Shown: one piece after another, positions 22,530 through 33,800 of the stretch
How positions within the stretch are numbered: the stretch's first letter is position 1
Layout of the letters: each line of letters starts with the position of its first letter
Source of the DNA: Aphelocoma coerulescens
Taxonomy: Eukaryota > Chordata > Aves > Passeriformes > Corvidae
DNA length: 64,000 nucleotides
NCBI RefSeq assembly: GCF_041296385.1
Contig: NW_027184063.1
Span: 930,001 to 994,000 of the forward strand
Reading direction: 5' to 3'
The notes under the pieces: generated by a model
Database searches by the model: none
Told to the model about the DNA's origin: nothing
What the model saw: only the letters and a program-made list of their open reading frames with translations
Made by a program: the position numbers and the translations under genes

Positions 22530-23790
22530 TTAGCCCAGCTGGTTGAACTTAGGGCTGTTGCCATGTCTTTTTGGCAGTTTTCTCAGGTTCCCTTGAATTT
22601 GGTCACTGATTCTGCCTATGTGGCAGATATAACTCAATGCTTAGATTGTTCGCTTTTGAAGGAAATGAATAATGCAGCTCTGTTTTCACTATTGAGGGCC
22701 TTGTGGAGTACAATTCAAGCTCGAGTGCATCCATACTACATTTTGCATATTCAAAGCCACACTAATTTGCCAGGTTTCATAACAGAAGGCAATGCTAGGG
22801 CTGACGGGCTAGCTAACACTGCCTGGGTAGCACCTCAGCCTGAAAAAATTGCACAAGCTAAAGCATCGCACAATTTCTTTCATCAAAGCACACACACTCT
22901 GCAGAAGTAGTTTCACTTAATGCCAACTGAGGCTCGGGACATTGTCAGTGTTTGTGCTGACTGTCACAGACTTCCTGCACCTTTGCCATCGGGGTAAATC
23001 CTAGAGGCCTACAGGCCTTACATCTTTGGCAGACGGATGTAACACACATCTCTGAATTTGGCAGATTTAAGTATGTGCATGTGTCTATTGACCTCAGCTA
23101 TGTGGGTGTCTGCTCATACTGGGGAGAAAGGCCATGATGTCATTGCCCATTGGAAACTCGCTTTTGCGATTTTGGGCGTACCTTCTTCTCTGAAAACTGA
23201 TAATGGCCCTGCCTATGTCTCTCAGAAGACATGGTAGTTTGTGCACCTATGGGGTGTAGACCATACTTTGGGTATTCCGCATTCTCCTACTGGCCAAGCC
23301 ATTGTTGAATGCGCTCATGGTACCTTGAAGCGTGTTTTGGAGAAACAAAAAGGGGAAATGCATGGAGAAACCCCACAGAGCTGACTAGAAAAAGCATTAT
23401 ATACAATTAATCATCTTACAGTGCCACCAAATTCAAACAATCCTGTTATTTTGAATCATTTTCTCTCATTGCACTCTGCAGGTGAGACACACCTGCCTCA
23501 AGAGAAAGTCTGGGTACAGGACCTCCTCACTAAGAAGTGGGAAGGCCGACAGGAGCTCACTGCTTGGGGTCGTGGATATGCTTGCGTTTCCACAGATACT
23601 GGGGTATGATGGCTACCTGTGAGATGCGTTCACCCTGACCTGCGGCACCAGCAGCAGCACAGGCAACCTCCAAGACAACCTTCAAATGATGACCAGAATG
23701 CAGATCATCCATTGAATGATCCCTCTGATGATGACCAAGATGTCGACCATCAGCCTGGTCCTTCTACAAGCAGAGACTGAATTTCAGAGA
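22530..23790 (+). pseudogene. ERVK pol remnant: RNase H and integrase
   Basis: 22563-22910 holds the RNase H C-terminal part (VTDSAYVADI) and the start of integrase. The core after it is broken by stops but keeps an Asp-containing LKTDNGPAYVS (about 23193) and GQAIVECAHGTLKR (about 23298). The C-terminus has WGRGYACVST and ends in an acidic tail with DDQDV and GPSTSRD (to about 23780), as in the fragment at 10297-10475. Confidence 0.75.
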
Positions 23791-24100
23791 CTGAATTTTA
23801 TGTGATGGAGTCAGAATGTTATGTAGAATGTTAGAGCCCTTAAGGCTATCCAAAAGCAGTAATTGATGTAGAGCCCTTAAGGCTATTCAGAATTAATGAC
23901 TGGACGTATAGTTGGATTTGCTAGATGTATTTCCCATGGCACTACTGGAGAATCTCTCTGCCTGCCTTAAATCAAGATCTGATTTAGATTCTGTTTGGTA
24001 ACTGGCCACTACCGAACAGACCCTTTATGCTGTGCTGCAAGGGATCCCGCAGGGGATTACAAACGAGACCTTTTTGGTCTTTAAAACAAAAAGGGGGAAT

Positions 24101-24470
24101 TGTAGATGCTAAAAGGCTGGCAGAGAAAATTTTCCATCTGCTACATAATTCTGTGACACTTTTCTCACATTCTGTGAGAGCCTTTCTTTCACATGCAGGC
24201 TGGATCAAAACAGAGAAAGACGGTTTGGTAAACGTTCCACACCTGCAGGGCTGTTGTGAGAACATAGTAGAAGTATTTTTGGTTCACTGAAATGGGTCGT
24301 TATACCGCTCAGCCACTCACTTTGGTGGGTGGCTAGCCAAGGGGCCAATCATGTAATTTCTCTTTTGAGATCCATGCTATAAAAAGATGGCAATAAACGG
24401 TTGGCTTCGACCATACTTCTCTGACCTGAATTCATGTTGTTTTTCACCGTCCCTGTGCGCAACAGCGACA
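24101..24470 (+). repeat. 3' LTR of the 19750 ERVK
   Basis: 370 bp, preceded by the polypurine tract AAAAAGGGGGAAT. It lacks a small insertion present in the 5' LTR near its TATA region. Confidence 0.85.
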
Positions 24471-25366
24471 ACCCTTATCTGTAATAATGCATGCCTTACA
24501 CTGTCTGCATCAACTAACATGTCAGTGATAATATTTGATGTGATGTTTAATTGTTTTCCCATCCAGCAAGCTAGCATCTTCAAGTTACTTAAGGCTCTGG
24601 CTGCAGCGACACTTGGTGTTAATAAGGAAGTAATAACCTGTGATGGTGTTGACCAAAACTGAATCTTTTCACTACATTCAGGACCTAACTGAGATGCCCT
24701 TTGTCATGATCGTTGTGGTAGGTTCTTCGTAAAGTTCCTTACAGTGTGATTTAGTAGGTCTACCTTGGAAGGCGTGAACAAAGTAAGTTTTCCCAAGAAA
24801 CATGGTCCCCCTATTACTCCTGATGGTATCCCTTGCCATGCCCAATCCCCACAAATTAAAAATATGCCAGGTGGTAGCCGTTCAGGTGCATCATTATTCC
24901 AAAGAGCAGCAGATGGATTGTTTACTTCATGCACAAATTGGTGTGGGCAAAAAAAATACTCATTCTGCTGGCACCCTATTTTCCGAGTTTGATTTGGAAC
25001 ACGTTGATGGTATTCTGGTGCTTTGGGTGAGATGTTTTGGAAATAGCTATAATTTATTTCTGGGTCTTGCTATCTGGTTCCATTAAGATGCACCAGAACA
25101 CTGTAAACATTACCAAATTCAACACAACTGCCGTTCTTTCCCATTGAATCTAACAGCTCTTGGGGCGCTATTGAGATTGCATTAAGTGCCAAAAGCAAGT
25201 CCTTTGCACAATTAGCTATGGCTCCTGCTGCTTGTGAACCAGCCGATAATGTAGCAGGATGCATTGTAGTATTGCAAGTAGCAGGAATTTGTCTATTTAT
25301 ATATCCCTTGAATTGTTCAGGGTTAAAGTCAGGTATGCCTATCAAGCAAGTACGGAATGGATACAT
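24471..25366 (-). pseudogene. ERV env surface subunit and TM N-terminus
   Basis: In minus-strand order: an SU fragment (25366-25070) and a further SU portion with [18 protein letters not shown] (about 24860). After a damaged stretch comes the TM heptad region (24583-24471), which continues in frame at 19749. The GIFLICG-type motif near the end of SU is typical of avian class I-like env genes. Stops and frameshifts are numerous. Confidence 0.7.
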
Positions 25367-25835
25367 GTTGCTAGGGGAACAAACGGCCAGATACTTAAGA
25401 AAAACAAAAGACCTGGCTGCTCTTTTTGTTTCATCTGGGTGTGTGGGCAGTCAGCCCAGGCCACAAACAACTGGCACATAGTAGGGGAATTTTTCATACC
25501 TTGTGGCAAAAAGGTCCATTCATATCTCTTGTAGGGTTCTTGCTTGTTAACAGAGGGAAGAGAAAAAGCAAAGTTTTCACAATCTTCTGGATGCAATGGA
25601 ATAGTGAAAAAACAATCTTTTAAATCAATTATCAATATTTCCCAGTGTTTTGGAATCATACTGGGGGATGGTAATCCTGGCTGAAGTGCTCCCATGTCTT
25701 CCATTACGTTATTTACTTCCCTTAAATCATGTAACAAACACCACGTGCCACTCTTTTTAGGAATAGTAAAAGTAGGTGTGTTCCAGGGACTTACGGATGC
25801 TGCTGAAGTGCTCCCATGTCTTCCATTACAGTTTT
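25367..25835 (-). pseudogene. Reverse-transcriptase fragment of the minus-strand ERV
   Basis: Reads [16 protein letters not shown], a LLHDLREVN block, and further on [20 protein letters not shown] and [14 protein letters not shown], which are RT fingers and palm motifs. It ends before the YxDD box; RNase H, integrase and the env start are deleted. A 27-base stretch near 25680 is repeated at about 25801. Confidence 0.75.
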
Positions 25836-27748
25836 GGCTTCTGGTCAGAGAAGAGGAGGAGGTGAGAAAGTGTGAAGGAAACAACATGGAGACACCAAGG
25901 TCAGTGGAGAAGGTAGGGGAGGAGGTGTTCCAGGCTCCAGAGCTGAGATTTCTCTGCAGGCCATGGTAAAGAGCATGGTGAAGGAGCCCCTGGGGATCCA
26001 CAGGGGATGCAGAGATCCACCCACAGTCCCCGGGAATCCACAGGGGATGCAGAGATCCACCCACAGTCCCCGGGAATCCACGGGGGATGCAGAGATCCAC
26101 CCGCAGCCCGGAGGGGAGGTGATCACACCGGAGCGGGTAGATGCCTGGAGGAGGCTGTGATCCAGTGAAAGACCCAGTGGAGAGAGTGGGTGTCGCGTTC
26201 CACTGTGGGGAGCTGAGAGGAGTTCTTTTAAAAATGGATGGTCGGGAACGGAATGAAGCCAAATGAGGCAAACATTGTCCCTGAGAACCGTTTATAGACA
26301 ACAAAAAGAGAAGGAAAAGGAGCTGCACGAGCGGAAGACAGCTAGAGGAAACAGAAAAGAAGAAAGGAAAATGGGAAAAGACTGGGGGAGAGGGGAGGGA
26401 GGGGACAGAGAGAAATAGAGGGTGTTATTCCCAGCGGGTCAGGGCAGTGCTGTCAGCACCCAGGTGTGGGGCTGTACATGCTGCCTGCCTGTGGCCGGGC
26501 CGGGCGCGACCGAGCCCGCACAGCTCCTGGAGGGGCGTAGCTCAATGGGCGCGGCTCCCACGGCGATGACCCCGGACACGTGGTGAGTGGGTGCTCAGAC
26601 GGGAGGACCAGGAGCCTGGACGGGGTCGCAGTGAGTGGCTGTATCGGCGCAGCAGGGCGGGCAGTGACGGCTGGATCGGGGCGGCAGGGAAGGATGCAGG
26701 CAGCCCAGGCAGGAAGGCAGGGCGAAGCAGCGAGGCAGTGCTCAGGGGCACAGGAAGGCAGGACAGGTGCGAGGGCAGCAGAGCCAGAAGGTAGGCTGGG
26801 GCCAGGGCAAAGGAGAAAGCGGGCAGAGGCAGCAAACAGTAGTGAGGCCTCCCGAAGGAGCAGCAGCGAGCCCTGACGCAGTTGGGTTTTATACTCCCCC
26901 TGCCCCTCCCTGAGGACAGGGAACCATTGGCCCAGTCCAACTTTCCTGGGCCGTCCATTGATGGAGACCTCTCCGCAACCTGTCTGGAGAAGCCCCTCCA
27001 CAGTGTCTCCTACTGCCTTCCTCATGTGGGGTGTTGCCAGGACAAGGCTCCCCAGAGATAAGGCTTCCCCCGCTCGTGGCCGCCTCCTGCAAGTGGCAGG
27101 TGTACGCTCCCTGCCCCTGCGTGCCTCTGAAAACCCTGACAGCCAGAGATGAGGCAAACTAAAATGGCTGAACTCAAACTGAATTGGCTCCTCACAGAGG
27201 GCCCTGCTCCCAGGCTGGAGCAGCCTGGCCTTGGAAGACTGCACCCTGTGGAAGACAGACCCACGGTGCAGCAGTTTTGGGAGGACTGTGTGCCCGTGGG
27301 AGGGGCTCACACTGCAGCAGGTGCGGTGTGGCTGCTGCTTGTGACAGTGGGCCCATGCTGGAGAAGTTCACGGAGAACTGTCTCCCGTGGGAGGGAGCCC
27401 ATGGCCTCACAGGGGGAAGGACTCCTCTCCCAGAGCAGCAGAAGGAAGTCTCGGTGATGAACTGACCAAACCCCCATGCCCTGTCTCCGTGCGCTGTCGG
27501 TGGGAAGGAGGGAGGGCCTGCGGGGGGGGAAGGTGTTCTAAGGGCTTATTTTATTTCTCATTATCCTCCTCTGATTTAAGTTGAGCCTGTTTCATCCTTG
27601 AAGTGCTTTCTCCCAGTCCTTATCTGACTCACGAAGCCTTCATTTTTTTTTTTTTTTCCTTGTTCCTCCTCTGCCCAGCTGTGGCAAGGGAGGGTGAGTG
27701 AGGGACTCCTGTGGATGCCTGGCATTGGGCCAGTGTCAAACCACGACA
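25836..27748 (-). mobile_element. Long ERVL-type LTR, copy L2, with nested LTR
   Basis: On the minus strand it starts TGTCGTGGTTTGACACTGG at 27748 and runs to about 25836, where its end is truncated against the RT fragment. The outer LTR matches L1 (8729-9848). The nested LTR occupies 26156-27196. Three internal 57-base units lie at about 25985-26105. Confidence 0.75.
26156..27196 (-). mobile_element. Nested LTR in L2
   Basis: Begins TGTGAGGAGCC and ends GGATCACA, so the termini are short inverted repeats (TGTGA/TCACA). It has a clear TATA segment (GGAGTATAAAACCC, about 26888-26901) and a GC-rich downstream part. The flanks CCCTC/GCCTC may be a mutated 5-bp target duplication. The same insertion at the same site is in L3. 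Confidence 0.7.
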
Positions 27749-27835
27749 CTAGGATCATACTGGTGGAGACTGGAACCTTACTGGGGCAAGTGGCTGTGAC
27801 TGGGAATGACTACGGGCAAGCTGAGGGTAACTGGG
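27749..27835. repeat. CTGGG minisatellite, short block
   Basis: The left part of an array that continues at 35089; the ERVL provirus was inserted into it. Confidence 0.85.
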
Positions 27836-28764
27836 TGTTGGGGTTTTAGTTTAGTCCTAGTTTTTTTTCTGTTAAAGGAATTTTTTCCCATAGCATGTTG
27901 CTAGGAGATAAATGGCCATACTTGAGAGGAGATAGCCATACTTAAGAAAGACAAAAGGGCCCGTCCAGGCTTTTGTTCTCACCTGGCGGGCAGTTCAGTT
28001 CGCTCTCAGCGTCTGGAGGGAGAAGGTGCAGAGGAAGGAGCTGCTGGTTCCCGTTTTCGGCGTCTTTCCTTTCTGCTGGAAACAACACCGGGGATCCCAA
28101 AGCTGCTTTCCCTGCCCTGCTGGAGCCTGGGCTGCGGCCGCCCTGCCCCGCTGCTGCTTCGAGCCTTCGTTACGCTGTAGCCGTGCTCACCCTGCCTGCC
28201 TGGAGCCCCGGGGGGTTCCCCTTTTGGATACATCTCGTCTGCCACCCGGGATTTGTGTTTGTGCCTGCCGCTCCAGCCTACCAGTCCAGCCTGCTGTTTC
28301 CGGGAACCTGGGACCAGCTGCCGACCGGTTTGTGAAGCTCCTTTGTTCCATCCTTCCCCGGGATCCCAGGGCGCCAGAGCAGCCGCGTGCTCCCCGAGCT
28401 CGCTCCGGAGCGCCCCCTGCAGCCGCGGGGGAACCATCGCACCCGCCCTGCTCACCGGGAGCCGCCAGCGATCCCTGCCGGCTGCGAGCGGAACTGCACC
28501 CGAGGGGAAATAGCCTGACAGCCGAGAAGGCTGGGACTGGGTTTGTGTTTGCTGTTACTGTCATAGTTGTTGTTGTTTTGTTTGACTAGTTATATATATA
28601 TCTATATATATATAGTAAAGAACTGTTATTCCTATTTCCCACATCTTTGCCTAAAGACTCTTGATTTCAAAATTATAATAACTCAGAGGGAAAGGGGTTA
28701 TATCTGCCACTCCAAGGGAGGCTTCTGCCTTCCTTAGCAGACACCTGTCTTTCAAACCAAGACA
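27836..28764 (+). repeat. 5' LTR of the ERVL provirus
   Basis: 929 bp, TGTTGGGGTTTTAG to CCAAGACA. GC-rich middle, then a (TA)n stretch near 28589-28613. Confidence 0.92.
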
Positions 28765-28769
28765 GATCT

Positions 28770-28788
28770 TGGCGCCCAACCGTGGGGC
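28770..28788 (+). other. Primer-binding site, tRNA-Lys type
   Basis: TGGCGCCCAACCGTGGGGC lies six bases after the LTR. It matches the classical tRNA-Lys(1,2) primer site with one extra C. Confidence 0.8.
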
Positions 28789-28850
28789 CTGAGGGCATTA
28801 AGAGAGAGAGGTGAAAAAGGAATAACAGTTCCTGAATAACTTAAGTTTGT

Positions 28851-29594
28851 GTGTTGGATGTAGGAACCTTGGTAGGCAGCACTATGTGGTCTACTTTGCC
28901 CTGGTTCGGGTGGCATGTGGCCGTGGCTATATTCTTCCCCTTTGCAGCTCCTTACTTGAATATGGGTCCTCTCACTAAGGCTACCATTGCTGTTATCCAG
29001 CTTGTGCTGTGGGTCGAGAAGGTGAGGAATTCATGGGTTTTTAACTTCCTCCAGAATGTGGGCACGTGGATAAACGGCTATCACACACTGAGCGCATGTT
29101 TTTGGGGTTATGTTAACAACGGTACCTTCTGTGAGGAAATGACACCAGGGGAAGTTTTTCCCCAACCCCTCAACCAGTTCTTTGGACCCACCCCATCAAT
29201 TTTCGAAGGGTTTAGATTCCCTCTGAATACTAACCACCTGCTGCTGGTAGGCCTACTCTATTTAGCATTCAAGGATAAGTTGAGATTGGCTTGGATAACT
29301 ACCCAGACCCAGAGACTAGAGATCCTGCCCCAGAGCCTGATCCTGCCCCAGAACCTGATCCTGCCCCGGAACCTGACACGGCCCCAGACACTAGAGATCC
29401 TACCCCAGAGCCTGATTCAGCCCCAGAGCCTGACACAGCCCCAGACACTAGAGACCCTGCCCCACAGCCAGATACCGCCCAACAGCCCACCTCAGAAATG
29501 GACTACCCGAAATGGGTGGGGGTACTGGCGAAAGGGATGCAGGAGATGTGCCAGGAGATGGGCCAGGTGCGCCAGGGGATATGCCAATTGCTAA
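28851..29594 (+). CDS. ERVL leader ORF, hydrophobic protein upstream of gag
   Basis: Meaningful sequence runs from about 28851 to 29290 (around 147 residues); beyond that the frame only shadows the acidic gag repeat. It has three hydrophobic segments (WHVAVAIFFPFAAPYL, ATIAVIQLVLWV, HLLLVGLLYLAF), so a membrane-associated protein or an unusual matrix domain is likely. The gag frame overlaps its end in another register, so the two are either joined by frameshift or made separately. The function is not known to me. Confidence 0.6.
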   Translation: MLDVGTLVGSTMWSTLPWFGWHVAVAIFFPFAAPYLNMGPLTKATIAVIQLVLWVEKVRNSWVFNFLQNVGTWINGYHTLSACFWGYVNNGTFCEEMTPGEVFPQPLNQFFGPTPSIFEGFRFPLNTNHLLLVGLLYLAFKDKLRLAWITTQTQRLEILPQSLILPQNLILPRNLTRPQTLEILPQSLIQPQSLTQPQTLETLPHSQIPPNSPPQKWTTRNGWGYWRKGCRRCARRWARCARGYANC

Positions 29595-30817
29595 GGGAAT
29601 ACACCTCCTCAGCTAGTGAAAAACCCTCTCCCTGCCCCAAAGAGGGTGAGTCCGACGGTGCAGCAGTGGAACCCACGGATGTTACAACCACCCAGGTTTC
29701 AGCTGAACCCCAAGGACAAGTACAGCCAGCAGCAGTTGCCCCTGTGCAGAGGAAGAAGTGTAAGACCAAATCAGTACGACCAGTTAATGATGATTGGGAA
29801 CCAGGGCCCTCACAACCAGCAGGGGAGCCAGAGCCAGAAATCATCATTGAGTCCCTGTCGTACGACAGTCTCCGTGGTATGCGAGATGACATTGTGCGAA
29901 GGGGGCGTGAGCCTTATACCACCTGGCTGCTTCGGGTTTGGGACCTTATGGGCACAAGTGTGCAATTGGATAGTGGTGAGGCAAGGTATCTGGGATCGTT
30001 GACCCAGGACCCAGGCGTGAACCAGGTATTTGTGAGGGAGCCAGGGCCCCTTTCTCTCTGGGAGCGGCTCTTAATGAGTGTGAGAGAAAGGTTCATTCAC
30101 AAAGAGAGAATGCAGGAGTACCATCATAGAATGCAGTGGAAGACACTTGAGGAAGGGATCCAACAGCTAAGAGAAGTGGCAGTATTAGAGGTACTCTTTG
30201 GGAGGGATGGACAGCACGGTAATGACCCCGATAAGGTCAGGTGCACAGGACAGATGATGTGGAACCTGGCAAGACTAGGGCCATCGCAATACACCACTTT
30301 CATTGCAACCATTGATGCTGACAATAACCGAGAAACAGTGGGCTCTGTTGCCAACAAGCTCAGGAATTATGACAGCATGGTCAATGGTCCGCTGAAAGCT
30401 CATGTCTCTGCTGTGGTCCAGGACCTCAAAGAGGAGATGAAGGAAATGAGGGAGGAGATGGAGGAGATGAGGAAGGTCAGTGTGGCACCAGTGCGAGTCA
30501 CAGGCCCCCAAGTCAGAGCCCGTCGTCCCCCTGCGAGAGAGAGAGGGTACACCCCACGAGCTGAGCTGTGGTTTTTCCTGTGTGAGCATGGGGAAGACAT
30601 GAGAAGGTGGGATGGGAAACCCACCTCTGTCCTGGCAGCGCGGGTGCGTGAACTTAAGGAGGGAGGCACTAACCGGGGGGGCTCCGCTAAGGTGAAAGTA
30701 GCCTCAGCCTCCCGTGACCGAGCTGCCAGGTATTACAGAAGGGAGGATGATATGTCAGATCCCCTCGAAGGTACCTCTAGTATGTATGCCCAGGGAAAGA
30801 ATGATAACCAGGGCTAG
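29291..30817 (+). CDS. ERVL gag
   Basis: About 508 codons open to UAG at 30815-30817. The first 60 residues are tandem acidic, Pro-rich repeats (PEPD, TAPDTRDP). The middle region (about 29840-30400) resembles an ERVL capsid (SLRGMRDDIVRRG, LGSLTQDPGVNQ). A charged coiled-coil-like run (EEMKEMREEMEEMRK) lies near 30440. I see no zinc knuckle. The first codon is TTG, so the true start may be upstream by frameshift from the leader ORF. The frame is the same as pol. Confidence 0.8.
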   Translation: MDNYPDPETRDPAPEPDPAPEPDPAPEPDTAPDTRDPTPEPDSAPEPDTAPDTRDPAPQPDTAQQPTSEMDYPKWVGVLAKGMQEMCQEMGQVRQGICQLLREYTSSASEKPSPCPKEGESDGAAVEPTDVTTTQVSAEPQGQVQPAAVAPVQRKKCKTKSVRPVNDDWEPGPSQPAGEPEPEIIIESLSYDSLRGMRDDIVRRGREPYTTWLLRVWDLMGTSVQLDSGEARYLGSLTQDPGVNQVFVREPGPLSLWERLLMSVRERFIHKERMQEYHHRMQWKTLEEGIQQLREVAVLEVLFGRDGQHGNDPDKVRCTGQMMWNLARLGPSQYTTFIATIDADNNRETVGSVANKLRNYDSMVNGPLKAHVSAVVQDLKEEMKEMREEMEEMRKVSVAPVRVTGPQVRARRPPARERGYTPRAELWFFLCEHGEDMRRWDGKPTSVLAARVRELKEGGTNRGGSAKVKVASASRDRAARYYRREDDMSDPLEGTSSMYAQGKNDNQG

Positions 30818-30851
30818 AGGGGCCCTGCCTCTAGCCAGGAAGAGGCACGGG
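30815..30851 (+). promoter_or_regulatory. Putative gag-pol stop-codon readthrough element
   Basis: UAG is followed in the same frame by pol. Five bases downstream, CCCTGCCTCT (30823-30832) pairs with AGAGGCA plus GGG (30841-30851, one bulged C) around an 8-base loop. A stop codon followed by a stable hairpin is the arrangement used for gag-pol readthrough in gammaretroviruses; its use here is inferred. Confidence 0.5.
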
Positions 30852-33800
30852 AGAACCGGGTTTTCTGGACGGTGTGGATTCGATGGCCTGGCACATCAGA
30901 GCCACAAAAATATGATGCATTGGTTGATACTGGGGCACAGTGTACTTTAATGCCATCAGGACATGTGGGGGCAGAACCTGTATCCATTGCTGGGGTGACT
31001 GGGGGATCACAGCAGTTGACCCTTTTGGAAGCTGAGGTGAGCCTGACTGGGAAGGAGTGGCAAAAGCATCCAATTGTGACCGGTCCAGAGGCCCCAGGTA
31101 TTCTGGGCATAGACTTCCTCTGGAATGGTTATTACAAAGACCCAAAGGGACTCAGGTGGGCGTTTGGGATTGCTGCTGTGGAGGCAGAGAGCATTAGGCA
31201 GTTGAACACCCTGTCCGGACTGTCTGAGAATCCTTCTGCAGTTGGGCTCCTGAAAGTGGAAGAGCAACGAGTGCCAATTGCCACCTCGACAGTGCACCGC
31301 CGGCAGTATCGGACAAATCGAGATGCTGTGATTCCCATCCACAAGATGATTCGTGAGCTGGAGAGCCAAGGGGTGGTCAGCAAGACCCACTCACCCTTCA
31401 ACAGCCCCATTTGGCCTGTGCGCAAGTCTGATGGGGAATGGAGATTGACTGTGGACTATCGTGCTTTGAATGAAGTGACTCCACCATTGAGCGCTGCTGT
31501 GCCGGACATGTTGGAGCTCCAGTACGAGCTGGAGTCCAAAGCAGCGAAGTGGTATGCTACTATTGACATTGCCAATGCATTTTTCTCCATTCCTCTGGCA
31601 GCAGAGTGCAGGCCTCAGTTTGCTTTCACCTGGAGGGGTGTGCAGTACACCTGGAACCAACTGCCCCAGGGGTGGAAGCACAGTCCCACCATCTGCCATG
31701 GGCTGATCCAGGCTGCACTGGAAAAGGGTGAGGCTCCAGAACATCTGCAGTACATTGATGACATCATTGTGTGGGGGAACACCGCAACAGAAGTGTTTGA
31801 GAAAGGAGAGAGAATAATCCAAATTCTCCTGGAAGCTGGATTTGCCATCAAGAAGAGCAAAGTCAAGGGGCCTGCCCGAGAGATCCAGTTCCTGGGAGTG
31901 AAGTGGCAAGATGGACGACGTCAGATTCCCACTGAGGTCATCAATAAGATCACTGCGATGTCTCCACCGACCAACAAGAAGGAAACACAAGCTTTCCTAG
32001 GCGCCATAGGTTTCTGGAGGATGCACATTCCTGAGTACAGCCAGATCGTGAGCCCTCTCTACCTGGTTACCCGCAAGAAGAACGATTTCCACTGGGGCCC
32101 TGAACAACAGCAAGCCTTTGCCCAGATCAAGCAGGAAATCGCTCACGCCGTAGCCCTTGGCCCAGTCAGGACAGGACCAGAGGTGAAGAACGTGCTCTAC
32201 TCTGCAGCTGGGAACAATGGTCTGTCCTGGAGCCTCTGGCAGAAGGTGCCTGGTGAGACTTGGGGCCGACTGCTGGGATTCTGGAGCCGAAGCTACAGAG
32301 GGTCCGAAGCCAACTACACTCCCACAGAGAAAGAAATCTTGGCAGCCTATGAAGGAGTCCAAGCTGCCTCAGAGGTAATTGGAACTGAGGCACAACTCCT
32401 CCTGGCACCTCGACTACTGGTGCTGGGGTGGATGTTCAAAGGAAAGGTTCCCTCCACGCATCACGCCACCGATGCTACTTGGAGCAAATGGATCGCCCTC
32501 ATCACGCAGCGCGCCCGAATTGGAAACCCAAGTCGCCCTGGGATCTTGGAAATAATTACGAACTGGCCAGAAGGTGAGACTTTTGGGTTATCTTCTGAAG
32601 AAGAGGAGCAGGTGACGCGTGCCGAAGAAGCCCCACCATACAACGAGCTACCAGAGAGTGAAAGACAATATGCCCTCTTCACTGATGGTTCCTGCCAAAT
32701 TGTAGGCGCTAGCCGGAAATGGAAAGCCGCTGTATGAAGCCCCACACGACAAGTTGCACAGGCTACTGAAGGAGAAGGTGGATCGAGCCAATTTGCTGAA
32801 CTCAAAGCCGTTCAATTAGCTCTGGACATTGCTGAAAGGGAGAAGTGGCCAAAGCTCTACCTTTACACTGATTCATGGATGGTAGCCAATGCTCTGTGGG
32901 GTTGGCTGGAAAGGTGGAATAAGGCAAAATGGCAGCGCAGAGGAAAACCAATCTGGGCTGCTGAAGAGTGGAAAGACATTGCCACTCGAGTAGAGAAGCT
33001 ATCTGTGAAGGTCCGTCATGTAGATGCTCACATTCCCAAGAGCCGGGCTAATGAAGAACATTGTAATAACAAGCAGGTAGATCAGGCTGCGAAAATAGAG
33101 GTGTCCCAGATAGACTTGGATTGGCAACATAAAGGAGAGTTGTTCCTAGCTCGATGGGCCCATGATGCCTCAGGCCATCAGGGCAGAGACGCCACCTATA
33201 AGTGGGCACGAGACCGAGGGGTGGATCTAACCATGGACAGTATCTCCCAGGTTATCCATGACTGTGAGACATGTGCTGCGATCAAGCAGGCCAAGCGGGT
33301 GAAGCCCCTGTGGTATGGTGGGCAGTGGTCCAAATACAAGTATGGGGAGGCCTGGCAGATTGACTACATCACACTGCCTCAAACCCGCCAAGGCAAGCGC
33401 CATGTGCTCACAATGGTAGAAGCCACCACAGGATGGCTGGAGACCTACCCTGTGCCTCACGCTACTGCCCGGAACACCATCCTGGGCCTCGAAAAGCAAG
33501 TCCTTTGGAGGCATGGCACCCCTGAGAGGATTGAATCTGACAATGGGACTCACTTCAAGAACAGCCTTATTAACACCTGGGCTAGAGAACATGGCATTGA
33601 GTGGGTGTACCACATCCCTTACCATGCACCAGCAGCTGGGAAGGTTGAGCGGTGTAATGGACTGCTTAAAACCACCGTGAAGGCACTGGGTGGGGGGAGT
33701 TTCAAAAACTGGGAGGTGCATTTAGCAAGAGCCACCTGGTTAGTTAACACCCGAGGCTCCACCAGCCGAGCCGGCCCTGCCCAATCCGAACCCCTACAAA

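Larger units (their letters stand above)
19750..24470 (+). mobile_element. Defective ERVK provirus inserted in an env gene
   Basis: The 5' LTR is 19750-20131 and the 3' LTR 24101-24470, both ending CAACAGCGACA. The flanks give a 4-bp near-duplication (GCCC/ACCC). Contains gag, part of RNase H and integrase; protease and RT are missing and no env is present. The LTRs differ at well over a dozen sites, so it is older than the 27836 provirus. Confidence 0.85.

Noticed and set aside
17425..25836. Idea that the plus-strand ERVK (17425-18980) and the minus-strand RT-env-LTR are one provirus split by inversion, since both break near an RT PWNTP motif
   Set aside because: Their LTRs (17425-17839 and 18981-19406) are unrelated in sequence and the env is of another type, so the shared breakpoint is probably coincidence.
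26525..26560. tRNA-like start (GGGGCGTAGCTCAATGG) in the L2 LTR
   Set aside because: Only an A-box-like stretch; no anticodon arm, T-arm or acceptor partner follows, and L3 lacks the segment.
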